Source of the DNA: Gamsiella multidivaricata
Lineage: Eukaryota; Mortierellomycota; Mortierellomycetes; Mortierellales; Mortierellaceae
Assembly: GCF_025024155.1 (NCBI RefSeq)
Contig: NW_026251709.1
Span: 620,001-684,000 of the forward strand
Direction: 5' to 3'
Length of the DNA: 64,000 nt
Of this stretch, positions 51,077 through 61,844 are shown one piece after another. The number at the start of each line of letters is the position of its first letter. Position 1 is the stretch's first letter. The notes beneath the pieces were generated by a model. The model did no database searches, was not told the DNA's origin, and worked only from the letters and a program-made list of their open reading frames with translations. The position numbers and the translations under genes are program-made.

Positions 51077-51414
51077 TAATAAATAAAAGACTCATTCATG
51101 AGGTGCTCTTTGATCAAATGCTTTAGCCAGGCATCTCAATAAAATGGCGTACCAGTGCCTGATCTTCAATCTTTTTTTCTAGGGAGCCTTGGGAAAACTT
51201 GTGCGTTATTGAAGGCGTATGCGCATGAGGGCGTAGAGCCTGCAACAGCACAGCATGCCTCGATGCATCAAATTGATGGCGGCATTTAAAAGACCTTTTG
51301 CCTATGTACATCTTTGTCTTAGTCCACTTTGTCTTTATCTCTCATTCTCATTCTCATTCTCATTCCCCTTGCTTCCTCCTCTCTCGGCACCATTCTACGA
51401 TACTTGGTTTCAAA

Positions 51415-53450
51415 ATGAACGGCGAAGACTCGGTTCAAGCACATGGAGCAACAGCTAGCACGACGGATCGCCCTCCCAAAGTCCTGATTTCAGGTGCTGG
51501 CCTTGCTGGTCTGCTGTTAGCGAACCTGCTGGAGAAAGCTAATATCCCCTACGAGATCTTCGAGCGCGCCAAGGAAGTCCTTCCCTTGGGTATGTATATA
51601 CTGATTTGCTTGTTTGTTTGTTCCAGCCACTATATATACTGCCAATGATGCTTACAGAGTCTTCGGCAAAATAGGTTCGATTATGTGTCTGACTGCGAAC
51701 ATACTGCCAGCGTTTGAGCAACTGGAGCTGTATGATGATCTTATGAAGGCCTCTTATCCAAGTCACAGCACCAAGCTCCTCTCTGCCGATCTAAAGCGCA
51801 TTGGTGAATTCAATGCCGAGGAGGATAAGGCTTTGTACGAGTGATGTTTGGAATGTAATTGTAAATCAAACGAGACAACATCATTAGGGCCTGTGTTCTC
51901 ATCGATGAGATCATTTTGTTCATGATTCACGCGTAGAACTGGATATCACCGCGCTCTCTTTGCTCGGCCTGAGCTGTATAAAATTCTGCTCTCCCGTATC
52001 CCGCCGCAGAAGATTCACTTGTCCAAGAGGGTGGCCTCGTTCCATCAGGACAAAGACGGCGTCACTCTGGAGTTTCAAGACAATACCCCCGCTGTCCATG
52101 GCGATATTCTTGTGGGAGCCGATGGCGCTTATAGTGCTGTGCGCCAGCATTTATACCAGGAACTGGAACAACAAGGGAAACTCCCGCTCGCCGATAAGCG
52201 CAAGTCTCAGAAGGGCTATATCTGTTTGGTAGGAACGACAGGTTCTTTGGATACTACAAAATTTCCAGGCGTGGATGTGCCAGCCTCTGAAGGTACCTTG
52301 TTAGTCGGCGACAGTGCATCGCCATATGCTGTAAGTGTTGTAACTTCCTTGCGTGATCATAGATAGCCGTTATGCTCTGTAAGGACATCCATGGCTATTG
52401 AGCAAATGGCACTTTATTGAATGACTATTTCTTATCGATTGTTGCTAGTGGAGTACATTCACTGTTCCCGGAAACAAGATTTGCTGGAATGTAGTGGTAC
52501 AGCTAGATGTAAATGCGTCCGAAGAAGAGAAGTTCAAGAACTCGGAATGGGCATCGACTACCAACGAAAAGATGATCGAAAAGGTCTGCGAGTTCAAGAC
52601 GCCATATGGCAAGATGGGCGACCTGTTTGATGCAACACCCAAGGACCAGATCAGTAGGGTGTTTCTGGAGGACATGGTCTACGAGACTTGGTACCACTCG
52701 CGTACTGTCCTTATTGGAGATGGTATGTACGCTACCGTATTTTGTTTGTAAATGAAAGGACTACTGGCAGACAACTCACCGGTTTCGTTTCCTTCATTGT
52801 CGACTTGACTCTTCATACATATAGCTGCACATAAGGTAAGATAAAATCCCTCTGAAGATACATCAAGGTTCCGAGGCGAATGAATAAATTACTTGTTGTA
52901 AACGCGTCTTCGTTCTTTCTTTGCGGTCTTACCTAGCTACTTCCGAGTACTGGTCAAGGCGCGGTCAACGCCATGCAGGATGCAGTTGTTCTCGCAAACT
53001 GCCTCTACGACCTCGAGTCTGTGACGCATGAGAACATCCAAGCTGCGCTCAAGAACTTTCGCGAACAGCGGTATGACCATGTGAAAACGCAGCACGAGGC
53101 GAGCCAGTTCGGAGCTAAGATTCAATATGGACATGTAGGCTAAAAAAGCATTAGAGAGGTTGTGGTTGGCATCATGAGGACGTAGAATGATTCTGGTCTA
53201 ACGTGATGTTGTCGCCCCTCTTTTTTTTTGCGCGTAGACTTGGTATGAGCGTATTCTGAGACACATCGTGTTCAATTATCTGCCCAAATCGTTGCAAAGA
53301 AACCATATTCTCAAGGATTCCCAGTATCGTCCCCAGGTTGCTTTCCTTCCTCAGACTGCCAACCGTGGGTCTGGTTCAGTTCAGCCGCAGAGACCGTCAA
53401 AGCGCTACGCTGAAGAGCAGGCCAAACTATCATCGACACAAGCAGTGTAG
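51415..53450 (+). CDS. FAD-dependent monooxygenase, tandem copy B
   Basis: Seven exons: 51415-51589, 51675-51840, 51937-52330, 52449-52722, 52825-52835 (11-nt microexon), 52937-53134 and 53238-53450, 476 residues. It is clearly a duplicate of copy A: the last four exons have identical lengths (274, 11, 198 and 213 nt) and the protein is collinear. Motifs are ISGAGLAGLLLANLLEKANI, GDILVGADGAYSAVRQHLYQ and GDAAHKLLPSTGQGAVNAMQ. The N-terminus is about 20 residues shorter, lacking copy A's polar extension. The exon 2 donor is GA|GTGATG. Introns differ in sequence and length from copy A, so the duplication is not recent. Only 338 bp separates it from copy A, so it has its own short promoter with a repeated 'ctcattctcattctcatt' leader (51341-51365). 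Confidence 0.9.
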
Positions 53451-54657
53451 AAACGCGAACGACTAAATAACAACGTGGTGGATTGGCGATATTTTATTCG
53501 GTGTCCTGTCATATAAACGTATGAAAAAAAGGTGCATGTTGTCTGTAATGCACGGGATGAAAAAACTAAATGTGTGTATGACTTTATGTGCGAAGTCTAA
53601 GGTGGACCGTTGAAAAGTCATAGACTGACAGTTAGTCTATGCTCCTTAGGTGTTTGTTCTCGTGTCTTGAGGGCTTCTTTTTTCATGATCGCGTGGTGCT
53701 TATTCTTAATTTTAGTACTGGGACCTATGCAACAGCTGCAGCACGTACCGTGCACTGAGCGGTTCATAACCACCTGTGCAGCTGTTCATTGGAGGGATAG
53801 CCTAAATGCTGTCCGTGCAGATGTGGGTAACTTGACTGTAAACTATTCATGCCGTCCTTGCAACGAGGCACTGGCAAGGAATGCAGGGGACCCTTGACTT
53901 TCCTTTATCCTGGCTTGCATTTTGTCAAATTATAATGTAGGGAGGCGAACCTCGCGCAAACCAAATAAACGGCACGTCGTCGACTCTTTCAGGAGTTCGT
54001 TCCTCTCTTCTTTTGTGGTCTCGCGGCCTCGCCTTTTGCACATGAGTATAAGGGAAAACAAACAAACAAAAAGCACTGGGTTTTGATGTCATATATTGAT
54101 GAGTTTTTGGAGTGTCCTTCGACAAGAGGTGTCTGACCATAGCCCTTCATTCCAATTCATCATTTTTCATGCGTCAAAGAGTGAGGACCGGAGGGCCATT
54201 GAGGGGGCTTTATCGTTGCACACATGCAGCGTTCGGTATTCAGAGAATGAATCCCAGTGCGAAGATCTCAAAGAAAAAGGCCGGTCTGCGCACTTTTTTG
54301 TGCCTGAAGTGCCTGAGGCCCTCTCCCGAGCAACCAACCTAAAAAAAAAGAGGGCGGCGAGGAGAATTCCCGTCCAATCAGCGCGGCTATCGGCTCAATC
54401 GCTCCAATGATTCTTGGATTAAACCCTTAAGCAAACGCCCGCTTTCAATCTATTTTCTGTTTATCTTTCCTCCTCTCCTCTCTTTCTCTCTTTTCTTTTC
54501 TTCTCCTCACCTTTCCCCATACTCACATCCATTTCCTTACCCTTTTTTTATTACAACACACCCCTGTCCCTTTACTGACCATCTCTTTCTTCTTGGACGT
54601 ACTATCCAACCCTTTTCAGAACTCGTAACCATTTCCAGCACGCACATAGTTGCCAAG
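53451..54657. other. Intergenic region and bZIP promoter
   Basis: No supported gene; short frames at 53610-53897 and 54096-54410 lack motifs. 54455-54560 is strongly pyrimidine-rich and probably near the bZIP transcript start. Confidence 0.4.
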
Positions 54658-54675
54658 ATGGCCCCCTCCGCTTAA
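54658..54675 (+). promoter_or_regulatory. uORF1 in the bZIP leader (5 codons)
   Basis: ATG GCC CCC TCC GCT TAA (MAPSA), 337 nt before the main stretch start at 55012 when counted from its stop. The short length and first position recall uORF1 of GCN4, cpc-1 and ATF4 mRNAs, which allow reinitiation. Transcript inclusion is assumed, not shown. Confidence 0.55.
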
Positions 54676-54827
54676 ACGCCTTGTACATTTGTACACCGTA
54701 CCCAATTCGCACCAGAACAGTCAAAAAAATTAGAAAAAGCTTTTCCAGAACCCCCCCGTTCCCCCCCCTTAACCCCACCCCCAAGCATTACCTTACAACC
54801 TTTACGGTTTAAAGCAAGTTAGCCACC

Positions 54828-54935
54828 ATGGTTTCCTCAATCATCCCCCCCACCAACAATAGCAATACCAATAGCAACATTCCAGTACACACCTCGATTA
54901 TCTCTGTAATCGCCTTAATTGCCTTACACTCCTAA
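54828..54935 (+). promoter_or_regulatory. uORF2 in the bZIP leader (35 codons)
   Basis: Starts in a strong context (agccaccATGg) and ends TAA at 54933-54935, 76 nt before the main ATG. The peptide is Ser/Asn/Ile-rich (MVSSIIPPTNNSNTNSN...). A longer, well-initiated second uORF that blocks the main frame under good nutrition is the hallmark of Gcn4/Cpc1-type control. Confidence 0.6.
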
Positions 54936-55011
54936 GTACCCTACATCCTTTTGAACACTCCCTTTGAGCAACCCATTGTTCTATACCCAAGAAACTTCGT
55001 CTTCTCCCACC

Positions 55012-56045
55012 ATGGCCATCTCATTCGACTTTACTATGTTTGATACGACCAACCCCAAGCTCTCGAAATCGGCGGACGCTCTAGAGTCGGCCCTTGCCCA
55101 ATGTATGTATTTCCTCGTCATGTTTTCACGATCTGGTAAAGTTCACGCCATATCTTAATACTTTTATCCTAATTTTTCTCCTTAGTCGGCAAGCACGCCA
55201 GCGTCAACGATGATATCGCCGACAGTCTCTTCGCCGACACTCCTGCTGTCGTCTCAAACAGCGGCAGTGGTTTCGACGAGTGGCTCGCCAACGATTTCCA
55301 GTTGGGAGCCTTGTCTGGCGATGATATCTCTTCCTCATTGTCGTCAAGCCCATGCTCGGCACTGGATGATTCGCCCCTCTTGGGCTTGGATTCTTTCAGT
55401 GCAGCTATGGGTCAGTCGCTGTTCGACGTGACCTTGGGCTTCCCTATTAGCAATAATCTGGCTATGCCTGTCGTTCCCACACCTGCTCCCATTCCTGTCC
55501 AGGTCAAGGCTGCGCCGCTTCTTACAACTGCTGCGGTCCAGCAGGCTGCCGCAGCCCTTAACATCCCCTGGAGTCACGATTTGGAGATGGCTGTACTGGC
55601 TCAGGCTGCCAGCCAGGCCTCTGCCTCTGCTTCCGCACCAGCCGCCGCATTCCCCATTGACAACGCATGTGCGATGATCATTCCCAAGGTCGAGCCTGTT
55701 GAGAAGAGCTTTGCTTCTGCTCCCACGGTTGATGTATCCAAGGCCAAGGACATCAAGAAGCGTGCATTCACGCCCGAGGATGATATGGATGAGATTGTCG
55801 CCAAGCGTGCCAAGAACACGGATGCTGCTCGTCGCTCCCGTCTCAAGAAGATGCTTCGCCTGGAGACACTCGAAACCAAGGTGGCCGAGCTTGAGGCGAC
55901 CAACAACCGCCTGACGATGAAGGTGGCGATCCTTGAGACCGAGAAGAATGGCCATCTTTCCAAGGAAGTCGATCAGAGCGCACGTATCGCTCAGCTCGAG
56001 GCTAAGCTTGCCGAGGCCCATGCTGCACTCACGAGCCGTGCCTGA
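55012..56045 (+). CDS. Gcn4/Cpc1-like bZIP transcription factor
   Basis: Two exons: 55012-55102 and 55186-56045, 316 residues; intron GTATGT...CTTAG. The basic region from about residue 235 reads AKRAKNTDAARRSRLKK, matching the Gcn4 family signature (KRARNTEAARRSR). A leucine zipper (LRLETLETKVAELEATNNRL) and an extended coil follow to the C-terminus. The N-terminal part has acidic/hydrophobic patches (SGFDEWLANDFQLGALSGDD, DDSPLLGLDSF) that look like activation segments, and an Ala/Val/Pro-rich middle. Gcn4/Cpc1 activates amino-acid biosynthesis genes on starvation by binding TGACTCA. The leader contains two uORFs, consistent with translational control. The ATG at 55012 (cccaccATGgcc) is the first in frame. 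Confidence 0.88.
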
Positions 56046-57279
56046 GCATTCGCTTCTTTTTTTGTAGTTTCTGTAATCATCATTTGTAATATCTATCATT
56101 GCTGTCAATAAAACTTTTCGACTCTATCGATATCTTGATATTAGTGCTTGTTCGCTGGAAAAAAATGACCTCTTGTTCTGAGATGAAGTGGTGCCTACAC
56201 TGTAAGCAATTGCTCGTCCCTTCGAATATCAAACAGCTTATCCGCCTACTATGTTGTACGATCTAACTCCATTTGATTCGCCGTCGAGATCCGAATGCCT
56301 TCATGGAGAAGGACACCGCACCACTAGATTTACTAGAAATCATAATCCTCGTCGGGTCCTTTCTCAAGCCTTAGGACCCTTAGTGGTCAAATTAGCGACA
56401 TAGCAACGCGTTAATAAACAACAAGGAAGATGGTCGAGGCCAAGCATTAAAAGCACTGCCCCAAGGTACTAACGTTTCGATAGAGCAGTGCCCATTTCGA
56501 TAGAACAGTGCCCATTTCGGCAGACTTTCATCGTTAGTCCACCGCTTCTCTATAAATCTGATAAAGATATTGACCGTTGAGAAGCATTCTTTGAATCGAT
56601 CCCATAGCTCCAGGAGCTCAACTTTAGTCTTGGTTCTACGGATCTGTTGCAAGATCGGGCGCATATCATTTCCAACTGAAATCTAACAACGCATTGAAAT
56701 TGGATATTAATACATAGTTTTTACATAGTTGGAGGATGCCACACCAATGTGTGAATATTCAAGTCAGGCCTAGTGCAACATCCTTACCGACACGCTTGGC
56801 CTGACCTTCTGCTCCCACGATTTTGCAACGTGAAAGAGGCAGTAATATACGGATAGAGACGCCTCATTCACCTCAATGTCTATCAGCAGTATTTTTTCCC
56901 TCTAGCTCCTCTTCAAGTGCTATCATATCGTTCGGTAGATCAAGCCCATTTCTCACGGCTGTGAAAACACTGCGACTAAGCGGTTGTGTGGGGACATCGG
57001 ATGCTAACGCATGTCTCCTTCAGACCCTGCATCACCAACTCGTACGGCTCTTCTTCATGAATGCTTGATTCTTGCAATGAGTTCACGTTTGGCGGCAGCT
57101 CCGTCTCATGTGTACCAGACCGACGTTCCATGGCTCGTTGGGGAGTTCTGCTCTTGACTGCCTCATTGCTTAGCGGTAAGGAATAGTCCGTATCGGAGAA
57201 AGCATCGTCCTCATCCTTGTCATCCTCGTCGACTAGTCGTACACTCCCGGGAGATAGAAAGAACATCTTGAATTTCTCG
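56046..57279. other. Intergenic region
   Basis: 3' flank of the bZIP gene (AATAAA at 56107) followed by sequence without recognised coding content; a direct repeat 'cagtgcccatttcg' occurs near 56486-56519. A minus-strand frame at 56976-57266 (acidic) may belong to the C-terminal side of the transposase fossil. Confidence 0.4.
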
Positions 57280-58508
57280 TCAGTCGAGACAGTTCTGTTT
57301 CTTGATGGCTTCTACACGATCATGGTACAATTCCATTATCTCTTGCTTGAGCTGTTCCACGTCTTTGTTGTCGTTATCGAGATCGTCGGCCGTTCGTAAA
57401 AGATCCTTAATTTCTGGAGGTATAGTAAGGACGCGGGCGAAACAGATGCTAATGGTGACCTTTGTCACAGCGTCCCAAGCAGAACTAAGGCATGGCCACA
57501 GCAGATTGTTAGGAATTGCTTTGCCAGATTCTGCCTCTGCTCGCCACTTGGATACAACACGAATCATATCCCGACTATATTTCACTTTAAATGAGCGAAT
57601 GGTCCCTGCATCCAAAGGCTGGGGAACTGAGGTTGTTTTTGGTGGTAGTCGAATGATATCAATATTCCTGTGGATAAGGTCGCGGGCATTGCCGTGTCCT
57701 GGTGTGTTGTCGATCACCAAAGCAATATGTCGCCCCTCCATAGCAGTGTCGAGCTCCCCAAGCCATTTGTCGAATAGGATACGGTTCATATATCCTTTAC
57801 CACCGTAATGGGGTTTCAGTTGTGCCTCTAGCACGGTATTTAGCTAAAACGAAGCCAAAAAAACACGACGAAAGGGCTGTGTTAAATTCCACTGGTTTGT
57901 TAGTGCTGCATTTGGAGGCACGCTTGCTAAAGTTTGGACGCCTTACACCCGATCCATCAATATTACAGCACAGCAGGATGGATATCCTGGGGACCTTATC
58001 AAGTATAAACACTTACTCTTGATAATCTCGGTCTGAAATTGCTCTTTCATTGACCTTCATCTTCCGTGGGTAAATATTTGTAATCGTCACTGCGTTCTTA
58101 GTGGCTTACTTGTTCAGCCTTGTGAATGATGCCTTCTGCTTCACGGGACATGCAAGTGACTTTCCTAGGCCCGAAGCTGTATTTTTCTCATCTCCCGACG
58201 GAGGCTGCTGAACATTTTGGATCCCATTGTCATGCGGCGAGCATATCCTTGATGAACCCTGCCTTCAAACCTAATGGAGTACCTTTAAGTCGCTTCTTAC
58301 TGTCAGATTATCCAGCCACAGAAGTAGTCGAGGAATTTTTCATCTTAGCTTTAGTCGCAGGGTGTTTTTTTGCAGGAGGTTTGACCGATGTTGTAACTGT
58401 GGTTTTCGGTGGAGGCTTCACGTTAGTTTTGGACTTTGTCACTGGGTCCTTGATCGCCTTCGATGTCGTCGTCTTGGTATTAGTAGATATAGGTTCAGTA
58501 TTTGGCAT
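57280..58508 (-). pseudogene. Pogo/CENP-B-like DDE transposase, broken
   Basis: Minus strand: a Lys/Thr-rich N-terminus from 58508 (KPPPKTTVTTSVKPPAKKHP) meets a stop. HTH-like sequence (KKRLKGTPLGLKAGFIKDML) and a later block in another frame (RISILLCCNIDGSGVRRPNF) follow. A 184-codon open piece ends at 57280 with GRHIALVIDNTPGHG, IIRLPPKTTSVPQPLDAGTI and SFKVKYSRDM. The VIDNTPGH and QPLDAG blocks identify the DDE domain. Stops and frame changes indicate inactivity. It differs in many positions from the fragment at 38.8 kb, so at least two lineages have inserted. Confidence 0.7.
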
Positions 58509-58861
58509 AGTGGAGTCGAGAAGGAGTATGGGGATGGGGTTGGGGAAGTTTTTTCTCTCACATTCAGCACTCAGGCACCATGGCGTACTAAGGTTTACAT
58601 AAAAGATTCCGAATCTGGGTAGAACATATTAACCTTATTTCTGCGAGCTAAATTTTGGTGGCGCATTTTGTTTGTGCATCACTGGTTGCTTTCGGCACGC
58701 TAAGCCCAACCCATGCCGTCCCATGGCCTTTCTGAGCTGCGCATATCGTTTAAATTACTCATATGGTCTCATTGGCGAGCATCAAAAGGAAATTTTCGTT
58801 GAAAATGAATGAGAGTACACTGATATACATTGATACTAAAATAAATGCTCCTGTGTGTCCT
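58509..58861. other. Intergenic, TYW1 3' flank
   Basis: No gene seen. It lies between the transposase fossil and the stop codon of TYW1. Confidence 0.4.
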
Positions 58862-61677
58862 TTACTGATTCTCTTCCTCGTCTTCACGTCGTTCCCTTTC
58901 CACCTTGCGCTGCTCCTTGGTCTTCCTAAAGTACCGCGTCTCTTCCGGGTCAAATCCACCCTCAGGTGCACCAAAGTACGCCCATGAGGGTGTCTCAGCC
59001 ATGTAATCCAGACTCGTGAACTTCTCGCCCGATTCGACCAGATCAAAGAACTTGTCGTAGTCAATATGTGTGTACCATTTGTCGCCCTTCTTGAACTTTG
59101 TGGACGCAACCAAGATCGAGCACGAATGTGCGTGTTCGGCCGCAATCTCATATCCCGCGCCCAATTGCTCCTGGATCAGTTCGACAAACCGGACTACTTC
59201 TGCATGGTAGGGAACGTTAGCCATGGTGAGGCCAGAGGCACCTCCGTATCCACAGTAGGTCACTCCCTTGATTTCGATAAAATCGGGCTGACCGCGACGG
59301 ATGAGCTCGACATAGTTGGCAATTTCGTCCGTGTTGAAGTCCTTAACAAGGGTCAATCTGTAGACTGTGCGCTGTCCCTTCTTCCCAAGGGCATCCAAAC
59401 TATCAAGGAACCGCTCCCAAAAGTCGCGGAACAGGGGACGGTCAATCTTCTTGAGAGATTCCTTGGTCGAGGCGTCCACGCTGACATACAGTTGTGTAAC
59501 GGGATCCATGTTGGCAATGGCATCGGGGAACTGGGCGTTGGTGACCAAGAAGGATGAGATACGCTTCTTATGCAATAGCTTCACGAATTCGTTGATGTGG
59601 GGGTACTATGAGAAGCAATGAAAACCAACGAGGACGGTTAGAAACAAGTGCAGATGGAACGCAAAAGAAAGTTACAGTTTGATGAACTTACAAAGATCGG
59701 TTCCCCGACCAGGGACAAGGCACAATGCTTGACCTGGGTCGCCTCTACAAAGCGATCTGCACGGACTCCTGGAACACCCTTGAGCTGCTTCAGCATGCCG
59801 TAATGGTTCTCCAAGGCGCCCTCCAGAATGAACTCGGGATCGTCCACCTTCCATCTCCACTCAGTTCCAACGGGATTTGTATGGTGTCTCCAGCTATATT
59901 CAAGGATCATTTGAGTAAGCCGTTGTTAATAAGGCAGTGCATATCAGGAGCTGTGATCAAGCATCAAGTTGATGAACATGTGCTGACAACTTACCAGAAA
60001 ACACACTTGTTGGCACAAGCCAGGGAAGGCGTCGTCTCCATGCACAAATGGGACTGAATCCCGTAAAACGAGTGCTTATAACAGAATCCGCGTCCACGCA
60101 GAGCAGCCTTGGTCCAGCGACAGATCTTGACTCCAGAGTGCGATCCAATAATCTTATAGCCCTGTTTCGTCAAGGATTTGTACAACAGAGGACTGACCAT
60201 CTCGCGAACCTCGCGAGGCTTGATCGCCTTGCCATCCTTGGTCTCACCTACAGCACGTTTAGCTCGGACCTTCTGGTTTGCATAGGCCTCCTCATCAAGG
60301 GCCTTGTCCTCCTTGGCCTGTTTGATCTTGCGTGCAACATTTCCCATATCCTCAAGATCGACCATCTCACCCTCCGAAGCATTGCCACCGTCGATCGTGG
60401 GGAGTCCGAGCTTTTCCTCCTTGGTCTTTCGTACGGGTTCACCATCCTCGTCCAGCTCGGCATCGTCATCATCGTGTTCCGAGGCAGAGGCACCGTCTTC
60501 CTCGTCCGAGGAAAAGTATGCCTCATGTGTGTGGCTCTGAGTGGGATCCAAAAGCGAGGCCAACAAGGCATCGTTCCATTGCTTGAATGAGCCTCCCTGG
60601 TCTACAATATTACAAGTCAATGTTAGTGTTGCTCATTGCAGGAACCTCGGGACGTGATCTGGCATTACGACAGTTCTCTTCAAACTTACCTCCGTTCTTG
60701 TCTCCTTCGCCAAGAGGCCAGACACGCTGGGCTCCCATCTGTCCGAGCCACTTATCCGCTGATCGAGGGCCGTTACAGAACTCTTCAGTGTATGCCGAGT
60801 CGCCCAAACCAAAGACCGAGAACTTGAGTTTGTTCAAGGACTCCTTCTGCACACGCCAATCGAAACGAGTGTCCTCCAACCACTTTAGGAACCAGTCATT
60901 GGGTCCCTCAACGTTGTAGGTCGACAGAATAAAAACGCAAAGGCTGGACTCTGACAAAAAATCCTCCGTATCATAATCCACAATGTCAATCACCTTGGGT
61001 TCCGGAAGTCCGTGATCAGTTGCAGATTGAGCTAGCTGCTGTGCAAACAACTTTGCAGTTCCAGTAATAGTCGAGTAGAAGATCTTCATGGGCTCAACGA
61101 GCAGAGGCAGGAGCAATGGATCGAGTTGAGTGAGAACTGGGGGCGGAGTCAAAGTTGTTGATGAGGAGCATGCACAGGCATGGGCTGGAGCAGAGACATT
61201 GTTGTTGCTAGTGTCCTTGTACTTTCCGCCGCAGCAGCCAGTCGAGTTGTCTCCCTCAGGCTTATTCTTCCCACCACAACATCCAGAGTCGGTAGCGGTT
61301 GCGTCCATTTCGGCCTGCTTTTTCTTGGGCTTTTTGCGGATGACCTTGGGCAACCTACGGTAGACTTCCTTTTTGAGCCCCTGGTGCTGATAGGGCTTTT
61401 GCTCAGGAGTGGCATGCTCCACAACACGATCGACGGCTTCAGGAGATAGTTCTGGTATGGTGGGGTCCTGTTCCATATCCTGGACGAGCTCCTCGACCTT
61501 GCTTTGAGGCCGTCTGCCGTGGGAATTATTGGGGTGAGTTGGACCCTGAGAGTCGTCCGGAGAGGATTTGTTCTTGTTGGCGAGGAGGATGGAGAGAGTG
61601 GCGATTCCGACGGCCATGCAGACCAGGGGGATTCGGTACTCCTTCCAGAGCTGTAGAGTGGAGGATGAAGAACTCAT
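58862..61677 (-). CDS. TYW1: tRNA wybutosine-synthesizing protein 1 (TYW1)
   Basis: Four minus-strand exons: 61677-60690, 60601-59995, 59893-59692 and 59605-58862, 846 residues; introns are GT-AG with consistent phase. TYW1 condenses pyruvate carbons onto m1G37 of tRNA-Phe to form the tricyclic base of wybutosine. A transmembrane anchor lies at residues 16-34, followed by a basic/Cys-rich segment with two CCGGK repeats (133-137, 148-152). A flavodoxin domain (about 197-345, starting MKIFYSTITGTAKL) follows, then an acidic linker. The radical-SAM domain has CxxxCxxC at Cys525, Cys529 and Cys532; Cys532 is split between exons 2 and 3. The C-terminal wyosine-base domain (YCGYGGASGLTMANVP, AAEHAHSCSILVAS) is complete. 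The N-terminal anchor suggests location at the ER membrane. Confidence 0.95.
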
Positions 61678-61844
61678 GTTGTGTTGACTCCTTTCACTCC
61701 TGCTGAGGTGTGGATTGCGGGGATGAAGTGTGAAAAAGAAAGACCTTTCAGTTGGCACCTTTTTATTTTTATTTTTTGCTGTTGTTTATTAGCAAGCCAC
61801 TGCTAAGTGTAGCAGGGTTCATAAGCTTTACTGAGACTCCATCT

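Noticed and set aside
58126..58602. 158-codon plus-strand frame, hydrophobic Val/Phe-rich
   Set aside because: Antisense of the Lys/Thr/Pro-rich transposase N-terminus on the minus strand.
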